NCBI GenBank assembly: GCA_017652345.1
Contig: JAGCBE010000412.1
Span: 1-56,964 of the forward strand
Length of the DNA: 56,964 nt
Direction of reading: 5' to 3'
Origin: Methanobrevibacter sp.
Lineage (GTDB): Archaea; Methanobacteriota; Methanobacteria; Methanobacteriales; Methanobacteriaceae
In this document: positions 32,480 through 42,130 of the stretch, one piece after another
Layout: every line of letters begins with the position of its first letter
Position numbering within the stretch: position 1 is the first letter of the stretch
Program-made: the position numbers and the translations under genes
Notes under the pieces: generated by a model
Database searches by the model: none
The model's input: the letters and a program-made list of their open reading frames with translations, nothing else
Told to the model about the DNA's origin: nothing

Positions 32480-32708
32480 AAGTGGTGAAATCTTAAGAGT
32501 AATTGGTGTCTGGAAAACCTTAGATATTCATACTCGCCCATCAGAATTTATGGGTATAAAAGATGAATATACAGCATTTTGTTTTGATGAGGCATGTGCT
32601 TTCATAATAACCGAAATGAAGGAAGGTAATGAGCCAATATTAAACAATTCTAATGAAAATAAAAAAGTGTCAAAACCCTCTGATGTTTATAAAAAATATA
32701 ATAATTAG
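32057..32708 (+). CDS. Frameshifted tail assembly chaperone (gpGT-like)
   Basis: About 216 residues if a +1 (or -2) shift occurs between 32466 and 32479. The zero frame reads TTA GAA AAT TTT CGT TAG; a +1 shift on TTT-C would continue TTC.GTT.AGA. The second frame encodes a helical segment (RVIGVWKTLDIHTRPSEF...DEACAFIITEMKEG) like the T part of gpGT. The -1 frame stops at 32494-32496, so a lambda-type -1 shift is excluded. Confidence 0.65.
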
Positions 32709-32729
32709 GAATTGGAGGTCAGAGAGGTA

Positions 32730-35642
32730 ATGGCTTTAAGGGATGAAATTAGTGCTGGTACTATAACTGCCTACCTTACTTTAAAGGATAATGGATTTTT
32801 CGATGAAATAAATAAAGCCTCTTCGGCTGTTCAAGAATTTGAGGAAGAAGCAAATAAGGCTGGACAGGGCCTTACAAATTTCATTAAAGCTGGTGATAGT
32901 ATTGCTGGCTTTGGTGATAGTTTAACAAGAAATGTTACTATTCCTGTTACTAGATTTGCACAATCAGCCATTAGTGATTTAAGAAATACAGAATCAGCAT
33001 TTGTTGGTGTAACAAAAACCATTGATGAAGCAAGGTTGAAGGAATCTTTTTCGGATGCTGCTGAAGGTTATGATGTACTTGATAGAGCTATATGGCAAAT
33101 GACGCAGGATACAGCTAGTTCATATGAAGAAATAGCAAATGTAATGGAATGGGCTGGTCAATTAGGTGTTCCACTTGGAGAAGGTGGAAGAGAAATAATT
33201 GACTTTACAAAAACTATGGTTATGTTGGGAGATACAACTAATCTTAGTGCTTCAGAAGCAGCTGAGGCATTAGCAAAGTTTATGAATATTACTGGAACAA
33301 GTTTTGAAGAATCTAGTAATTTAGGTTCTGCTATTGTTGAACTTGGTAACAACTTTGCTACTACCGAGTTAGATATAGTTAATATGGCTACTCGTATGGC
33401 ATCTGCTGGAACAATAGCTGGTTTAACTGAGCAAGAAATATTGGCATTGGCAACTGCAATGTCTTCTGCTGGTATAAGGGCAGAGGCTGGTGGTTCTGCA
33501 ATGTCTCAAACCTTCACAAAAATTGAACAAATAGTTCAAGGTACTGCTGAAAATTCTGAAGAAAAATTAAATGCTATTGCTAATGCTGCAGGGATGACTG
33601 CTGAGGAATTTGCTTATGCTTGGGAGAATGAACCCATTAAAGCAGTAACCGCTTTTATTGGTGGAATTGATTCCTTAGAACAAGGTGGAGAATCTGCTAT
33701 TGTGTTACTTGATGAATTAGGAATGTCTGGTGTTAGACAAAGTAACATGTTAAAGGCATTAGCATTAAGTTCTGATAATGTTGCAAAAGCTTTAGAATAT
33801 TCTAATGCTGGTTGGGGTGAAAATCTTGCATTAAGTGTTGAGGCAGAAAAAAGGTATGCAACTTTAGATTCACAACTTAGTAGGTTGAATGAACAATGGA
33901 AGGAAATGAAGGTTGAAATAGCTGAAGCTTTCCTTCCAGTTTTACAAAATTTGTTAGATATTTTAAAAGAACTTATAACATGGTGGAAATCATTAAGTGA
34001 TGAAACAAAAATATTTATGACAAACACTCTTTTAGTGGTTGCAGCATTAGGACCATTTCTTTCAATACTTGGAAGAGTTATTTCAATAACAGGACAGATA
34101 ATTGCAAATCTTGGTGTTTTTATAAGTTTGCTTAAAAATGTTGTATCTGTTGTTTCTGGAATAAAGGATGTATTTTTAACTAAATTTCTTCCCATTTCTT
34201 CAATAATAGGTGGAGTTGTCTTAGCAATAAAAGAATTTTTTGACATGTGGAAAAATGGTTGGGATTTGTTAAAAACAATATTGGAAGCACTTGGTTTAGC
34301 ATTAGCAGCAATAGGTGCTACATTGTTAGGTGCTCCAGCTGTTGTTGCTGCTGTTGTTGCTGGTATTATTTTTGCTATATCTCAAATAGTTATAGTTATA
34401 CATGAACACTGGGATGAAATTGTTAACTGGTGGAAAAATACAGCATTGCCTTGGATTTTATCTATAGGTGGATGGCTTCTTGAAAGTATTAAAAAGGTAG
34501 GTTCAAATATTGCTAATTGGTGGACTGGTACTGTTGTACCTTGGTTTAGTTCAATATTTAACTCAATAAAAGAATGGGTTTCAAATGTTTTTGGTAATAT
34601 AAAAGAAGCACTGTCAACATTTTGGAATTTCATTAAAGAATGGGGTTCAAAATTAGTTACTAATATTACTTCTTGGCTTAAGAATATATTTGAAACTTTA
34701 ATTGGTTGGTTAAGTGATTTAGCAAAATCAGTTATTGAAAAAATAGAAACACTATGGAATAATATTGTTGAAAAAGGTAGAGCAATTATAAGTGGTATTG
34801 TAAGTTTTGCTAACAATGTGTATTCAAAGATAACAGAAATTTGGAACAAAATAGTTTCAATGATTTCTGAAGTGTTCTCAAATATTAGTAGTAAAATAAA
34901 CAGTCTTGTTGAAGGTTTAATGTCATTACTCTCAACACTGTTTGATAAAATAAAATCTGCTATTGAAACAATGATAACAACAATAAAATCTTCAATAGAA
35001 ACTTTCATAAAAGTAGTAAACGATATTTTCTCTTCAATGAAAAATATAATTTCAAATATTGTTAGTACATTAAAAACTTTGATAGAAAGTGTTATGAAAA
35101 CTGTATCTGATTTTATTAAAAGTGCATTATCTGTTATTTCAGATTTATGGAATAGTATTGCAAATTTTGTTGAAGAAGTTTTTGTTAAGATTGTTGAAAA
35201 GTTAAAATCATTATTTCAAAGTTTATGGGAGTGGGCTAAAGAATTACCAGGTAAATTTATTGAAATAGGTAAAACAGTTGTTGAGGCAATATGGGAAGGA
35301 ATGAAGATTGTCTGGGAAAAAGTTTCTTCATGGTTTAACGAAAAGTTTGGATTTATAGGGGATTTTATTTCTGGTGTTAAATCTGTTGCTGGAAGTGTAT
35401 TTGACAAAGTTTCAACAGTTGTTTCTGGTAGTCATGCTCAAGGTTTGGATTATGTTCCTTATAATGGATATGTTGCAGAATTGCATAAGGGAGAAAGGGT
35501 GTTGACAAAACAGGAGAATGAGGATTATAATAATGGTAATAATTCTTCTGGTGGTGATACTTATAATTTCTATAATGTTAAGAATGACCCTTATGAATAT
35601 GCAAGGGAAATTAAAAGAGTAAAAAAGGAATTGGCATTTTAA
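32730..35642 (+). CDS. Tail tape measure protein
   Basis: 970 residues from ATG 32730; an in-frame TTG at 32712 lies on the ribosome site. Pfam TMP-like N-terminal half (AIWQMTQDTASSYEEIANVMEWAGQ, then AEALAKFMNITG), hydrophobic segments around residues 435-580, and a long Trp/Ile/Ser helical repeat region. The C-terminal LDYVPYNGYVAELHKGERVLT is a common TMP ending. Sets tail length, which suggests a tail of roughly 145 nm at about 0.15 nm per residue (inference). Confidence 0.93.
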   Translation: MALRDEISAGTITAYLTLKDNGFFDEINKASSAVQEFEEEANKAGQGLTNFIKAGDSIAGFGDSLTRNVTIPVTRFAQSAISDLRNTESAFVGVTKTIDEARLKESFSDAAEGYDVLDRAIWQMTQDTASSYEEIANVMEWAGQLGVPLGEGGREIIDFTKTMVMLGDTTNLSASEAAEALAKFMNITGTSFEESSNLGSAIVELGNNFATTELDIVNMATRMASAGTIAGLTEQEILALATAMSSAGIRAEAGGSAMSQTFTKIEQIVQGTAENSEEKLNAIANAAGMTAEEFAYAWENEPIKAVTAFIGGIDSLEQGGESAIVLLDELGMSGVRQSNMLKALALSSDNVAKALEYSNAGWGENLALSVEAEKRYATLDSQLSRLNEQWKEMKVEIAEAFLPVLQNLLDILKELITWWKSLSDETKIFMTNTLLVVAALGPFLSILGRVISITGQIIANLGVFISLLKNVVSVVSGIKDVFLTKFLPISSIIGGVVLAIKEFFDMWKNGWDLLKTILEALGLALAAIGATLLGAPAVVAAVVAGIIFAISQIVIVIHEHWDEIVNWWKNTALPWILSIGGWLLESIKKVGSNIANWWTGTVVPWFSSIFNSIKEWVSNVFGNIKEALSTFWNFIKEWGSKLVTNITSWLKNIFETLIGWLSDLAKSVIEKIETLWNNIVEKGRAIISGIVSFANNVYSKITEIWNKIVSMISEVFSNISSKINSLVEGLMSLLSTLFDKIKSAIETMITTIKSSIETFIKVVNDIFSSMKNIISNIVSTLKTLIESVMKTVSDFIKSALSVISDLWNSIANFVEEVFVKIVEKLKSLFQSLWEWAKELPGKFIEIGKTVVEAIWEGMKIVWEKVSSWFNEKFGFIGDFISGVKSVAGSVFDKVSTVVSGSHAQGLDYVPYNGYVAELHKGERVLTKQENEDYNNGNNSSGGDTYNFYNVKNDPYEYAREIKRVKKELAF

Positions 35643-35660
35643 AAAGGAGGTGTATGTATT

Positions 35661-36611
35661 ATGATAAGTAAGTTTATGTTACAAGATATGAACTCTTTCA
35701 ATTCTGCTATTTTTGGTCAAGATTTTAATTGTGATTTTTTATATTTATCTGGGGGTTTAGATTGGGGTAATGTTCCTGCTAGTCATAATACATACAACTA
35801 CCCAGGACAAATAGGTGATACATTTTCAAGTACAAAAATAAATAATAGAGATATAACAGTTGAAGGTTATGTTTTTTATACACTATCTAAGGATGAACAA
35901 AATTTGTATTTGAGAGATGAGTGGAATGATTATGCCTACTCAAAAATAAAACAAAAAAAGAAAATTTTAAATGAATTGATAAATCCACAACATACATTGC
36001 GTTTTATAATAAACGATTATTATATAGAAGGAAAACCTTCATCTACTCCGCAGTATGGAACTGAAGAAGGTGATAACAATGTTTACTTTTGTAAATTCAT
36101 GTTTTCAATATTTTGTGCTAATCCAATGTTTAAGAAGATTGTTGATTCACAAACTGTTCTATCTGGGGATTATGGTGGATTTCATTTTCCATTTATATTA
36201 CAAGATAACATGGGTTATATAATTGGTACAAGAATTAACTATTTAATGCTTATTGTAGAAAATGAAGGTGATGTTGCAGTTGGTGGTGAAATAAAATTAA
36301 CTGCAAAAGCTGAAATAGTAAATCCTGTTATTGAAAATATTTTAACTGGTGAATATATTAAAATAAATAAAACCTTACAACAGGGAGAAGTAATAACAAT
36401 AAATACTGTTGATGGTGAAGAGAAAGGTATAACTGGTTATTATCAGGGTGTAACAAGAGATTATTTACAATATTGGGATTTTAGTAATTCTTGGTTTAAA
36501 TTTGAAGCTGGTTCTACAATGATTGGTTATTCAACTGATAATGGTTCTGAATCTGAATTAGAAGTTGTAGTTACAATCAATCCTGCTAAATATGGATTGG
36601 AGGAAATGTAA
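35661..36611 (+). CDS. Distal tail protein (Dit-like)
   Basis: 316 residues, first gene after the tape measure. The DITVEGYVFYTLSKD ... KKKILNELINPQ ... RFIINDYYIEGKPSSTP pattern fits siphovirus distal tail proteins: an N-terminal hub domain and a C-terminal galectin-like beta domain. Forms the hub joining tube to baseplate. Ends one base into the next start. Confidence 0.8.
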   Translation: MISKFMLQDMNSFNSAIFGQDFNCDFLYLSGGLDWGNVPASHNTYNYPGQIGDTFSSTKINNRDITVEGYVFYTLSKDEQNLYLRDEWNDYAYSKIKQKKKILNELINPQHTLRFIINDYYIEGKPSSTPQYGTEEGDNNVYFCKFMFSIFCANPMFKKIVDSQTVLSGDYGGFHFPFILQDNMGYIIGTRINYLMLIVENEGDVAVGGEIKLTAKAEIVNPVIENILTGEYIKINKTLQQGEVITINTVDGEEKGITGYYQGVTRDYLQYWDFSNSWFKFEAGSTMIGYSTDNGSESELEVVVTINPAKYGLEEM

Positions 36612-37759
36612 TGATACTTGATGTTTTTGAAAAGAACAATAGAACTAGAGTTGATATGATAAGAACATACAATTATGTTTATTACGAAGATGAAGATAAT
36701 GGTATTGGTAAATTTGAAATAACAATTCCAACAAATGAAACTAGTTTGATATGGTTAACTGTTGGTAACTTCATTTTATTTGATGAAGGTGTTGTTGGAA
36801 TAATTAAAGGTGTTAAAGAAGTTGAAACATCAGATAATGAAATAAATATTTATGGATATTTAAGTAACCACATTCTTGAATTTAGGAGTTTTTTATTAAC
36901 ATCAAATTATTATGATACAGTTCCTGAAATTTTATTATCCATGTTTGATGAATTGTTTGTAAATCCTACTGATGTAAGGCGTAGAATAGGTTTTCTAACA
37001 GTATCTGAGGATATACCAACAATTCCAGGTAAAGTAAGATATCAAAGTACTGGTAAAACATTTTTAGAAACAGGAAGAAATTTATTTGAAACAAATGGTT
37101 TGTCATTTGGTTTGTATCCACACATTGAGAACTATAATGAGCAAATAGAACAATATGCAAATTTAAGTGATTTTGAATTTTATATAAAAAAACCAGCTGA
37201 TAGAACAATAGGAAATACTGAAGGAAATATTCCTATTGTTTTTAGTTTTGATTTGAATAATTTAAGTCAACTTACTTATGAAGAGGATGCACAAACATTT
37301 GCTTCTGTTGCCATTGTTGCCTCTGAAGGAGTTGGGGAAGAAAGAAAAACTGTTGAAGTACATAATACCGAGGAAGAATATACTGGATATGAACGTATAG
37401 AATTGTATGTAGATGCAAGGGACTTACAAACAACTGATGAACAGGGTCAACAGGAATTAACTGATGAAGAATTGGAAGAAGTTATGATTGAAAGAGGTAA
37501 GGAAAAATTAAAGGAACATGAAAGATTTATAACATTTGATGCTTCCATACTTCAAGGTAAATACAAATATGGTGTTGACTATTTTAAAGGTGATTATGTT
37601 TCAGTAGTAAGTAAAATTAAAAATAAAATATTTGATGCTCCCATAACTAGTGTAAGAAAAACATACTCAAATGGTGTTGAGCATTTTGATGTTACTCTTG
37701 GTGTTGATAGAATGAAAATTAGACAATTAAAAGAAAGGGAGATTTTTAGATATGGCTGA
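36611..37759 (+). CDS. Tail protein, ReqiPepy6 Gp37-like (Tal-type)
   Basis: 382 residues. N-terminal MILDVFEKNNRTRVDMIRTYNY, GKFEITIPTN and FILFDEGVVGIIKGV fit the siphovirus ReqiPepy6 Gp37-like family (Tal/gp27-like hub). No endopeptidase domain follows. Part of the tail tip together with Dit. Confidence 0.8.
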   Translation: MILDVFEKNNRTRVDMIRTYNYVYYEDEDNGIGKFEITIPTNETSLIWLTVGNFILFDEGVVGIIKGVKEVETSDNEINIYGYLSNHILEFRSFLLTSNYYDTVPEILLSMFDELFVNPTDVRRRIGFLTVSEDIPTIPGKVRYQSTGKTFLETGRNLFETNGLSFGLYPHIENYNEQIEQYANLSDFEFYIKKPADRTIGNTEGNIPIVFSFDLNNLSQLTYEEDAQTFASVAIVASEGVGEERKTVEVHNTEEEYTGYERIELYVDARDLQTTDEQGQQELTDEELEEVMIERGKEKLKEHERFITFDASILQGKYKYGVDYFKGDYVSVVSKIKNKIFDAPITSVRKTYSNGVEHFDVTLGVDRMKIRQLKEREIFRYG

Positions 37760-38705
37760 ACGTAGTGGTTTTTTTCAAGCACAATGGGATGATAATTTAC
37801 AAAATCCTATAACACAAGAATATACTGGTTGGTGGGATAGAGATTATATATATAAAGAATTTTTGGATTATTTTTCTTTATTTGTTGGTAATGGTGTTTT
37901 TGGAAGTCCAACAAATCAACTTAAGGTTATACCTGGAAATGGATTGTCTGTAATAGTTTCTGCTGGATGGGCTTTTATAAATGGAGCTTGGTATCATAAT
38001 GATTCTGATAAAGAGATTACTTTACCTTTAAATGGAACAAGTACATCAAGAGTTGATTCAATAAAGGTTAGATATGTTGCTTCAAATAGAGGAATAACTG
38101 CTGTATCCGATACTGGTTCAACTAGTGTAACAAGAACAAGCAGCATATATGAATTAAAATTAGCAGAGGTTATAGTTCCAACATCAGCTACTGAAATAGT
38201 TGGTTCTAATATAACTGATACAAGAATGAATGAAAGTGTATGTGGTTTAGTAAAAGGTTTGTTAGAGGTTGAAACAACAGAGGACCTGTTTGCACAATAT
38301 CAAAGTGCATTTAATGAGTGGTTTGATGATGTAAAAGATCAGGCAACTGGGGATTTAGCTGTTAGACTGCAATTAGAATTTGATGAATTAAATAACAAGG
38401 TTGAACAATATGAAGATGATGTAGAGGAACAGGTTGGTATTGCACAAGGTTTGGTTTCAGATTATGTAAATAATGATTATGTAATTCCTGAACAAGAATT
38501 TGTGTTCTTAAATAAAGTGTGTACAATTTCTGATAGTAAAGTAAAAGCAACAAGTCTTATTGATGTATATTTTACTGCAGCTACTATTGATGAAGCTGAG
38601 GATTGTCAAATAATTGTTGATAGTACTGCTGGTTCTATTATATTAACAGCTATTAAACAACCTACTAATACAATTAGAGGATACATAAGGGTAAGGGTGA
38701 ATTAA
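37752..38705 (+). CDS. Baseplate / receptor-binding protein
   Basis: 317 residues. The N-terminal YIYKEFLDYFSLFVGNGVFGSP ... VIVSAGWAFINGAWYHN ... RVDSIKVRY pattern is shared by Firmicutes phage baseplate proteins. A coiled-coil segment (about residues 205-235) leads to a C-terminal beta domain that may trimerise or bind the receptor. Overlaps the previous gene by eight bases. Confidence 0.72.
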   Translation: MAERSGFFQAQWDDNLQNPITQEYTGWWDRDYIYKEFLDYFSLFVGNGVFGSPTNQLKVIPGNGLSVIVSAGWAFINGAWYHNDSDKEITLPLNGTSTSRVDSIKVRYVASNRGITAVSDTGSTSVTRTSSIYELKLAEVIVPTSATEIVGSNITDTRMNESVCGLVKGLLEVETTEDLFAQYQSAFNEWFDDVKDQATGDLAVRLQLEFDELNNKVEQYEDDVEEQVGIAQGLVSDYVNNDYVIPEQEFVFLNKVCTISDSKVKATSLIDVYFTAATIDEAEDCQIIVDSTAGSIILTAIKQPTNTIRGYIRVRVN

Positions 38706-40100
38706 ATGCGAGGTAGAACTAATGTAACTCAAAGAAGTTATGCTTATGCAAATGGTAATGTTTTACCATTTACAGTTGCCACTGGGAATAACATTTCTAT
38801 TGGGGATTTTGTTCAATATAAACTTAACTCCGAGTATAAAAACTTTTCAGATTCAAATATAGAGTTTTATGAACAATATAATTATAGTGGTGATAAATAT
38901 GCTTTAATTGCAAAGAATGGCAATTTTGATTATATTTATTTAGTTGAAGTTAGTGGTGAAAATTTAACAATTCTTGATTTTATTGTATTGGATTTTGAAC
39001 TTCAGAGTTCACAAAAACTTGGTTTTTATGCTGAAGGAAATGAAATGTATTTTGTTCAACAATCTGAGAATTTAAACCAAAATAGTAATATTGTAATTAA
39101 AAACATAACAATAACTAATGATGAATTGGTTATTACAAAAAATTATAGTGGAACTTTTGGAAGAACTACTTCATCTGGTTCAAACATGATTTTACTTGAC
39201 ATTGTAAAATTAGGGAGTAATTTTGTTTTATTTCTTATTGACATAAGTACATCATCAGGAACTCAATATCCCTATTTAACTGAGGTTATTTATTCAATTT
39301 CTGGAACATCTATTACTTATAGTGATTCTAAAAATTATAGACTTGGTATAACTCAATATAAAGAAATCATTGGTTTTAAAATTAAATCATGGGTTTCTAA
39401 TAATGTTGTATATGGAATTTGTATGTATCTTGTTGTTTATTCTAGTACTAGTTTTGCATCCTGGAAATCAACTACATTTGTTGTAGAAAACTACTTGTTC
39501 AAAAATGTACAAGTTGATGAAAATAGAGTGGGAACGAATATGGAAGTAAATCCAATATGTAGGAATGATAGAATAATAATTTATGGAAGGGGTGTTGATT
39601 CATCAGGAGCTCACGGACTTGATTTTAATGGAATTTATATATATGAGTTAAGTAACTTAGTATTGTCAAGGGTTTATGAAATTACTAATTTACCTTATAC
39701 TTCTCTTTATACAACTTATTCTATTTATTGTAATGTGAAATCTGATTATATTTTAATAAATTATTCATTCTATAATAGCAGTACTAATTTATCAGGAAAT
39801 AATAAAGTAATTCTTATTAAAATAGACAATGGTGTTGTTACAAGGAAAGATGGGGAATTAACTTCTACTATTCAAATTGGTTCTAGTGTTTGCTTTTTTG
39901 AAAATGGTAAATTTTATGTTATTTTACATACAAATACTGGGGATAAATACTTGATTTATAATGAAGATGAAGATGGGTTATATCCTGGGGAAGTAACAAA
40001 TTATGTTGAATCATATAATGGTGGTAAAACTATGGGGTTTGCAAAAACAGGTGGTAGTGCTGGTGATATTATTCAGGTATATACACCTATAAATGTATAA
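38706..40100 (+). CDS. Virion surface protein, possibly beta-propeller-like
   Basis: 464 residues. After a short N-terminus the chain is repeats of beta strands with Y-L-V/E patterns and turns; no enzymatic motif is seen. Positioned last in the tail module. A receptor-binding or accessory fibre role is likely. No homologue named. Confidence 0.6.
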   Translation: MRGRTNVTQRSYAYANGNVLPFTVATGNNISIGDFVQYKLNSEYKNFSDSNIEFYEQYNYSGDKYALIAKNGNFDYIYLVEVSGENLTILDFIVLDFELQSSQKLGFYAEGNEMYFVQQSENLNQNSNIVIKNITITNDELVITKNYSGTFGRTTSSGSNMILLDIVKLGSNFVLFLIDISTSSGTQYPYLTEVIYSISGTSITYSDSKNYRLGITQYKEIIGFKIKSWVSNNVVYGICMYLVVYSSTSFASWKSTTFVVENYLFKNVQVDENRVGTNMEVNPICRNDRIIIYGRGVDSSGAHGLDFNGIYIYELSNLVLSRVYEITNLPYTSLYTTYSIYCNVKSDYILINYSFYNSSTNLSGNNKVILIKIDNGVVTRKDGELTSTIQIGSSVCFFENGKFYVILHTNTGDKYLIYNEDEDGLYPGEVTNYVESYNGGKTMGFAKTGGSAGDIIQVYTPINV

Positions 40101-40108
40101 ACTTTTTA

Positions 40109-40137
40109 TTGACAAATAAAATTCTATGTGTTATAAT
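40109..40137 (+). promoter_or_regulatory. SigA-type promoter P8
   Basis: TTGACA (40109-40114), 17-base spacer, TATAAT (40132-40137), extended TGTGT. Drives 40159-41157. Confidence 0.88.
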
Positions 40138-40158
40138 AAAACAAAAAGGAGGTGGGTA

Positions 40159-40437
40159 ATGTTGAATCCTGTTTCAATCATAACAGCTATTGTTGGTATT
40201 ATTGGTTGTGTAATAGGTGTTGCTACATTTTGTAGTGCACAAATAACAAAAGCAAAACAGGATGGGGTTTTAATTGAGAAGGTAGATCAATGTGTTAGAG
40301 GAATTAACGAAATTAAGAAAGACATGAAAGAAAAGAATAAAGAAATTGATTTAGTAATTGACCAACACACTACTGATATTGTTGAATTAAAATCTCAGGT
40401 GAAAACAATTTTTAAAATGTTAGGAAAGGAAAATTAA
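40159..40437 (+). CDS. Small membrane-anchored coiled-coil protein (XhlA/holin-like topology)
   Basis: 92 residues from ATG 40159, preceded by AAAGGAGGTGGG; the in-frame ATG at 40126 lies upstream of and across the -10 of P8 and cannot be the start. One membrane segment (about 5-25: VSIITAIVGIIGCVIGVATF), then a helical charged tail. Topology resembles haemolysin XhlA-type lysis accessory proteins, but sequence evidence is slight. Confidence 0.6.
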   Translation: MLNPVSIITAIVGIIGCVIGVATFCSAQITKAKQDGVLIEKVDQCVRGINEIKKDMKEKNKEIDLVIDQHTTDIVELKSQVKTIFKMLGKEN

Positions 40438-40439
40438 AT

Positions 40440-40772
40440 ATGAAAAATATTGAAGATGAAGGTGTAAAGATATATGATGAAACAGAAATAGAAGAAGATT
40501 ATGTTGTTAAAAATCTTCTGGTTGATATGATTAAATCCCAAAAGGAAAATTCAAGAAGTATAATAAAATTATTTATTTTTGTTATAATATGTTACACCTT
40601 GGTTCTGTTTGTTGGAATTATTGGTTTCTTTGTTTATGAAAGTAGGTTTGATGTTGTTGAAGATAACTATGAAACTTACGAATATAATCAAGAAGGTAGT
40701 GGAGATGGTATAGAATTTAATAATGTTTCTGGTGATATGTACAAAGATAGTTCAAGTCATAATGAGGAGTAA
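40440..40772 (+). CDS. Single-pass membrane protein
   Basis: 110 residues; one hydrophobic segment at about residues 41-63 with charged domains on either side, the C-terminal part acidic. Could be a second lysis accessory or an exclusion protein. No family recognised. Confidence 0.6.
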   Translation: MKNIEDEGVKIYDETEIEEDYVVKNLLVDMIKSQKENSRSIIKLFIFVIICYTLVLFVGIIGFFVYESRFDVVEDNYETYEYNQEGSGDGIEFNNVSGDMYKDSSSHNEE

Positions 40773-40777
40773 TGTAA

Positions 40778-40927
40778 ATGAGTTATGCTAAACAAAATGT
40801 AAAAATCACCAAAGGTAAAACTTTTATTAAAACATCAGGTGGTTCAACTAAAACAAAAGTTTTGAAAAATTCAAATGGTAAGAGAGGCAACCCGAATAGG
40901 TGTCCTACATGTGGTAGATTTATATGA
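40778..40927 (+). CDS. Small basic protein with C-terminal CPTCG (49 aa)
   Basis: ATG 40778 after TGAGGAG. Lys/Thr-rich chain ending NRCPTCGRFI, one CxxC knuckle only, so metal binding would require a dimer. The stop overlaps the ATG of the sigma-like gene (ATGA), suggesting coupled expression. Confidence 0.55.
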   Translation: MSYAKQNVKITKGKTFIKTSGGSTKTKVLKNSNGKRGNPNRCPTCGRFI

Positions 40928-41157
40928 GTAGTAAACACATAGAAACAAAACATAAAATAAAAAATATAAATAATAAATTGATTTTTAATGAAATGCTTGA
41001 AAATTCAATGCTAAGTGAAATAGAAAAGAAAATGATGCGTATGTATTATGTTGAAAATAAAACGATGGATTATATTGCTGATGAATTAGGTTATAGTCCA
41101 CAAGGCATTCTAAAAATGCACAAAAGAATATTGAAAAGGATAGGGTCATTATTGTAA
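40924..41157 (+). CDS. Sigma-70 region 4-like regulator
   Basis: 77 residues. EIEKKMMRMYYVENKTMDYIADELGYSPQGILKMHKRILKRI resembles the helix-turn-helix of sigma region 4 (E-x-x-I-A-x-x-L-G-x-S-x-x-x-V/L-x-x-x-x-x-R). No region 2 is present. It could be an anti-sigma-type competitor or late transcription activator of the ArpU/Xpf type. The stop lies in the loop of the terminator that follows. Confidence 0.7.
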   Translation: MSSKHIETKHKIKNINNKLIFNEMLENSMLSEIEKKMMRMYYVENKTMDYIADELGYSPQGILKMHKRILKRIGSLL

Positions 41158-41187
41158 GTATAACTTCAATGGTGGCTCTATTTTTTT
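41140..41187 (+). terminator. Rho-independent terminator
   Basis: Stem 41140-41154 with 41167-41181, fifteen consecutive pairs including several G-U, loop TAAGTATAACTT, followed by seven T (41181-41187). Ends the P8 operon. Confidence 0.8.
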
Positions 41188-41265
41188 AGTAGATTTTTAA
41201 TACATAAATGGTACATTTATACTTATTTGATATATATTATAATATACACAAAGGAGGTGTTAAAA

Positions 41266-41451
41266 ATGTTTAAAATTATAGCAACAGAAGATTTTATAAA
41301 TATGATGTTAAATATGTCAATAAAGCATATGAGTGTTTTGATGAAATCTTTTGTTTCTGTTGAGAAAATTCCAGATGGTGAAATTATAAATAAAGACAAT
41401 TCATTTTTGTATGATTTGTTAGAGCAAATGAAAAATCAGGAGATAGAATAG
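41266..41451 (+). CDS. Small hypothetical protein
   Basis: 61 residues from ATG 41266 after AAAGGAGG (the track-like longer frame from 41227 lacks a site). Met-rich helical protein. An AT-rich TATAAT (41238-41243) upstream has no clear -35, so its promoter may need another factor. First gene of a 41266-44640 block. Confidence 0.6.
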   Translation: MFKIIATEDFINMMLNMSIKHMSVLMKSFVSVEKIPDGEIINKDNSFLYDLLEQMKNQEIE

Positions 41452-41465
41452 GAGGATAGTTTAAT

Positions 41466-41867
41466 ATGCCTTATCCAAGTTATAATTTTATGAATCAACA
41501 GCCACAATACCAAAATTATTTCAATCCACCATTACAACAACAGATACAAATGCAACCTCAACAAAACTTTTCAAATGGTAAAATAGTTGATAGTATTGAA
41601 ATGGTAAAATTTGCCGATATTCCTATGGATGGAAATAATTATTATTTCCCTAAAGCTGATGGTACTGAAATATTTTCAAAAAGATGGTTAGCAAATGGAA
41701 GTACAGAAATAAATACATATGCAAAAATAGATGTAAATCAATTAGAAAGTGATAAAAATACATTTGAGGATACCTTGATGGAAAAGTTAAATATAATTGA
41801 TGAGAGAATTGAGAAATTGGAAAAGGGTTTGAGTAAATCAACAAGAAATTCATCAAAGGAGGCTTAG
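41466..41867 (+). CDS. Gln/Pro-rich N-terminus virion-like protein
   Basis: 133 residues. A disordered Gln/Tyr/Asn/Pro-rich start (about 1-38) precedes IVDSIEMVKFADIPMDGNNYYFPKADGTEIFSKRW, a small beta domain widespread in gut Firmicutes phages, then a coiled coil. Probably a structural accessory; function unknown. Confidence 0.6.
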   Translation: MPYPSYNFMNQQPQYQNYFNPPLQQQIQMQPQQNFSNGKIVDSIEMVKFADIPMDGNNYYFPKADGTEIFSKRWLANGSTEINTYAKIDVNQLESDKNTFEDTLMEKLNIIDERIEKLEKGLSKSTRNSSKEA

Positions 41868-41868
41868 T

Positions 41869-42075
41869 ATGAATATATTACAACTACTTATGTCGAATCC
41901 ACAACAAGTGATAAATAATGTTATAGGTAGAAACCCTATGGCTGGCAATTTAATGAATATGGTTAATAGTAATGATAAAAAGGGTATAGAGGAAATGGCT
42001 AGGAATTTAGCAAAAGAAAAGGGACAAGATCCTGACAAATTATTTAATGATATAAAATCTAAATTAAATGTGTAA
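41869..42075 (+). CDS. Small helical protein
   Basis: 68 residues, helical, with NPQQVINNVIGRNPMAGNLMNMV then GIEEMARNLAKEKGQDPDKLF. AAGGAGG before ATG 41869. Conserved-looking companion of the gene before it. An imperfect palindrome around TAGGCCTA (42079-42099) follows the stop. Confidence 0.55.
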   Translation: MNILQLLMSNPQQVINNVIGRNPMAGNLMNMVNSNDKKGIEEMARNLAKEKGQDPDKLFNDIKSKLNV

Positions 42076-42130
42076 CTAATATTCTTAGGCCTAGAATATA
42101 GTGAATAAATTTATTAAAGGAGGAAAAGAA

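Noticed and set aside
40126..40158. N-terminal extension of the 40159 gene
   Set aside because: The ATG overlaps the -10 of promoter P8, so it would not be in the transcript.
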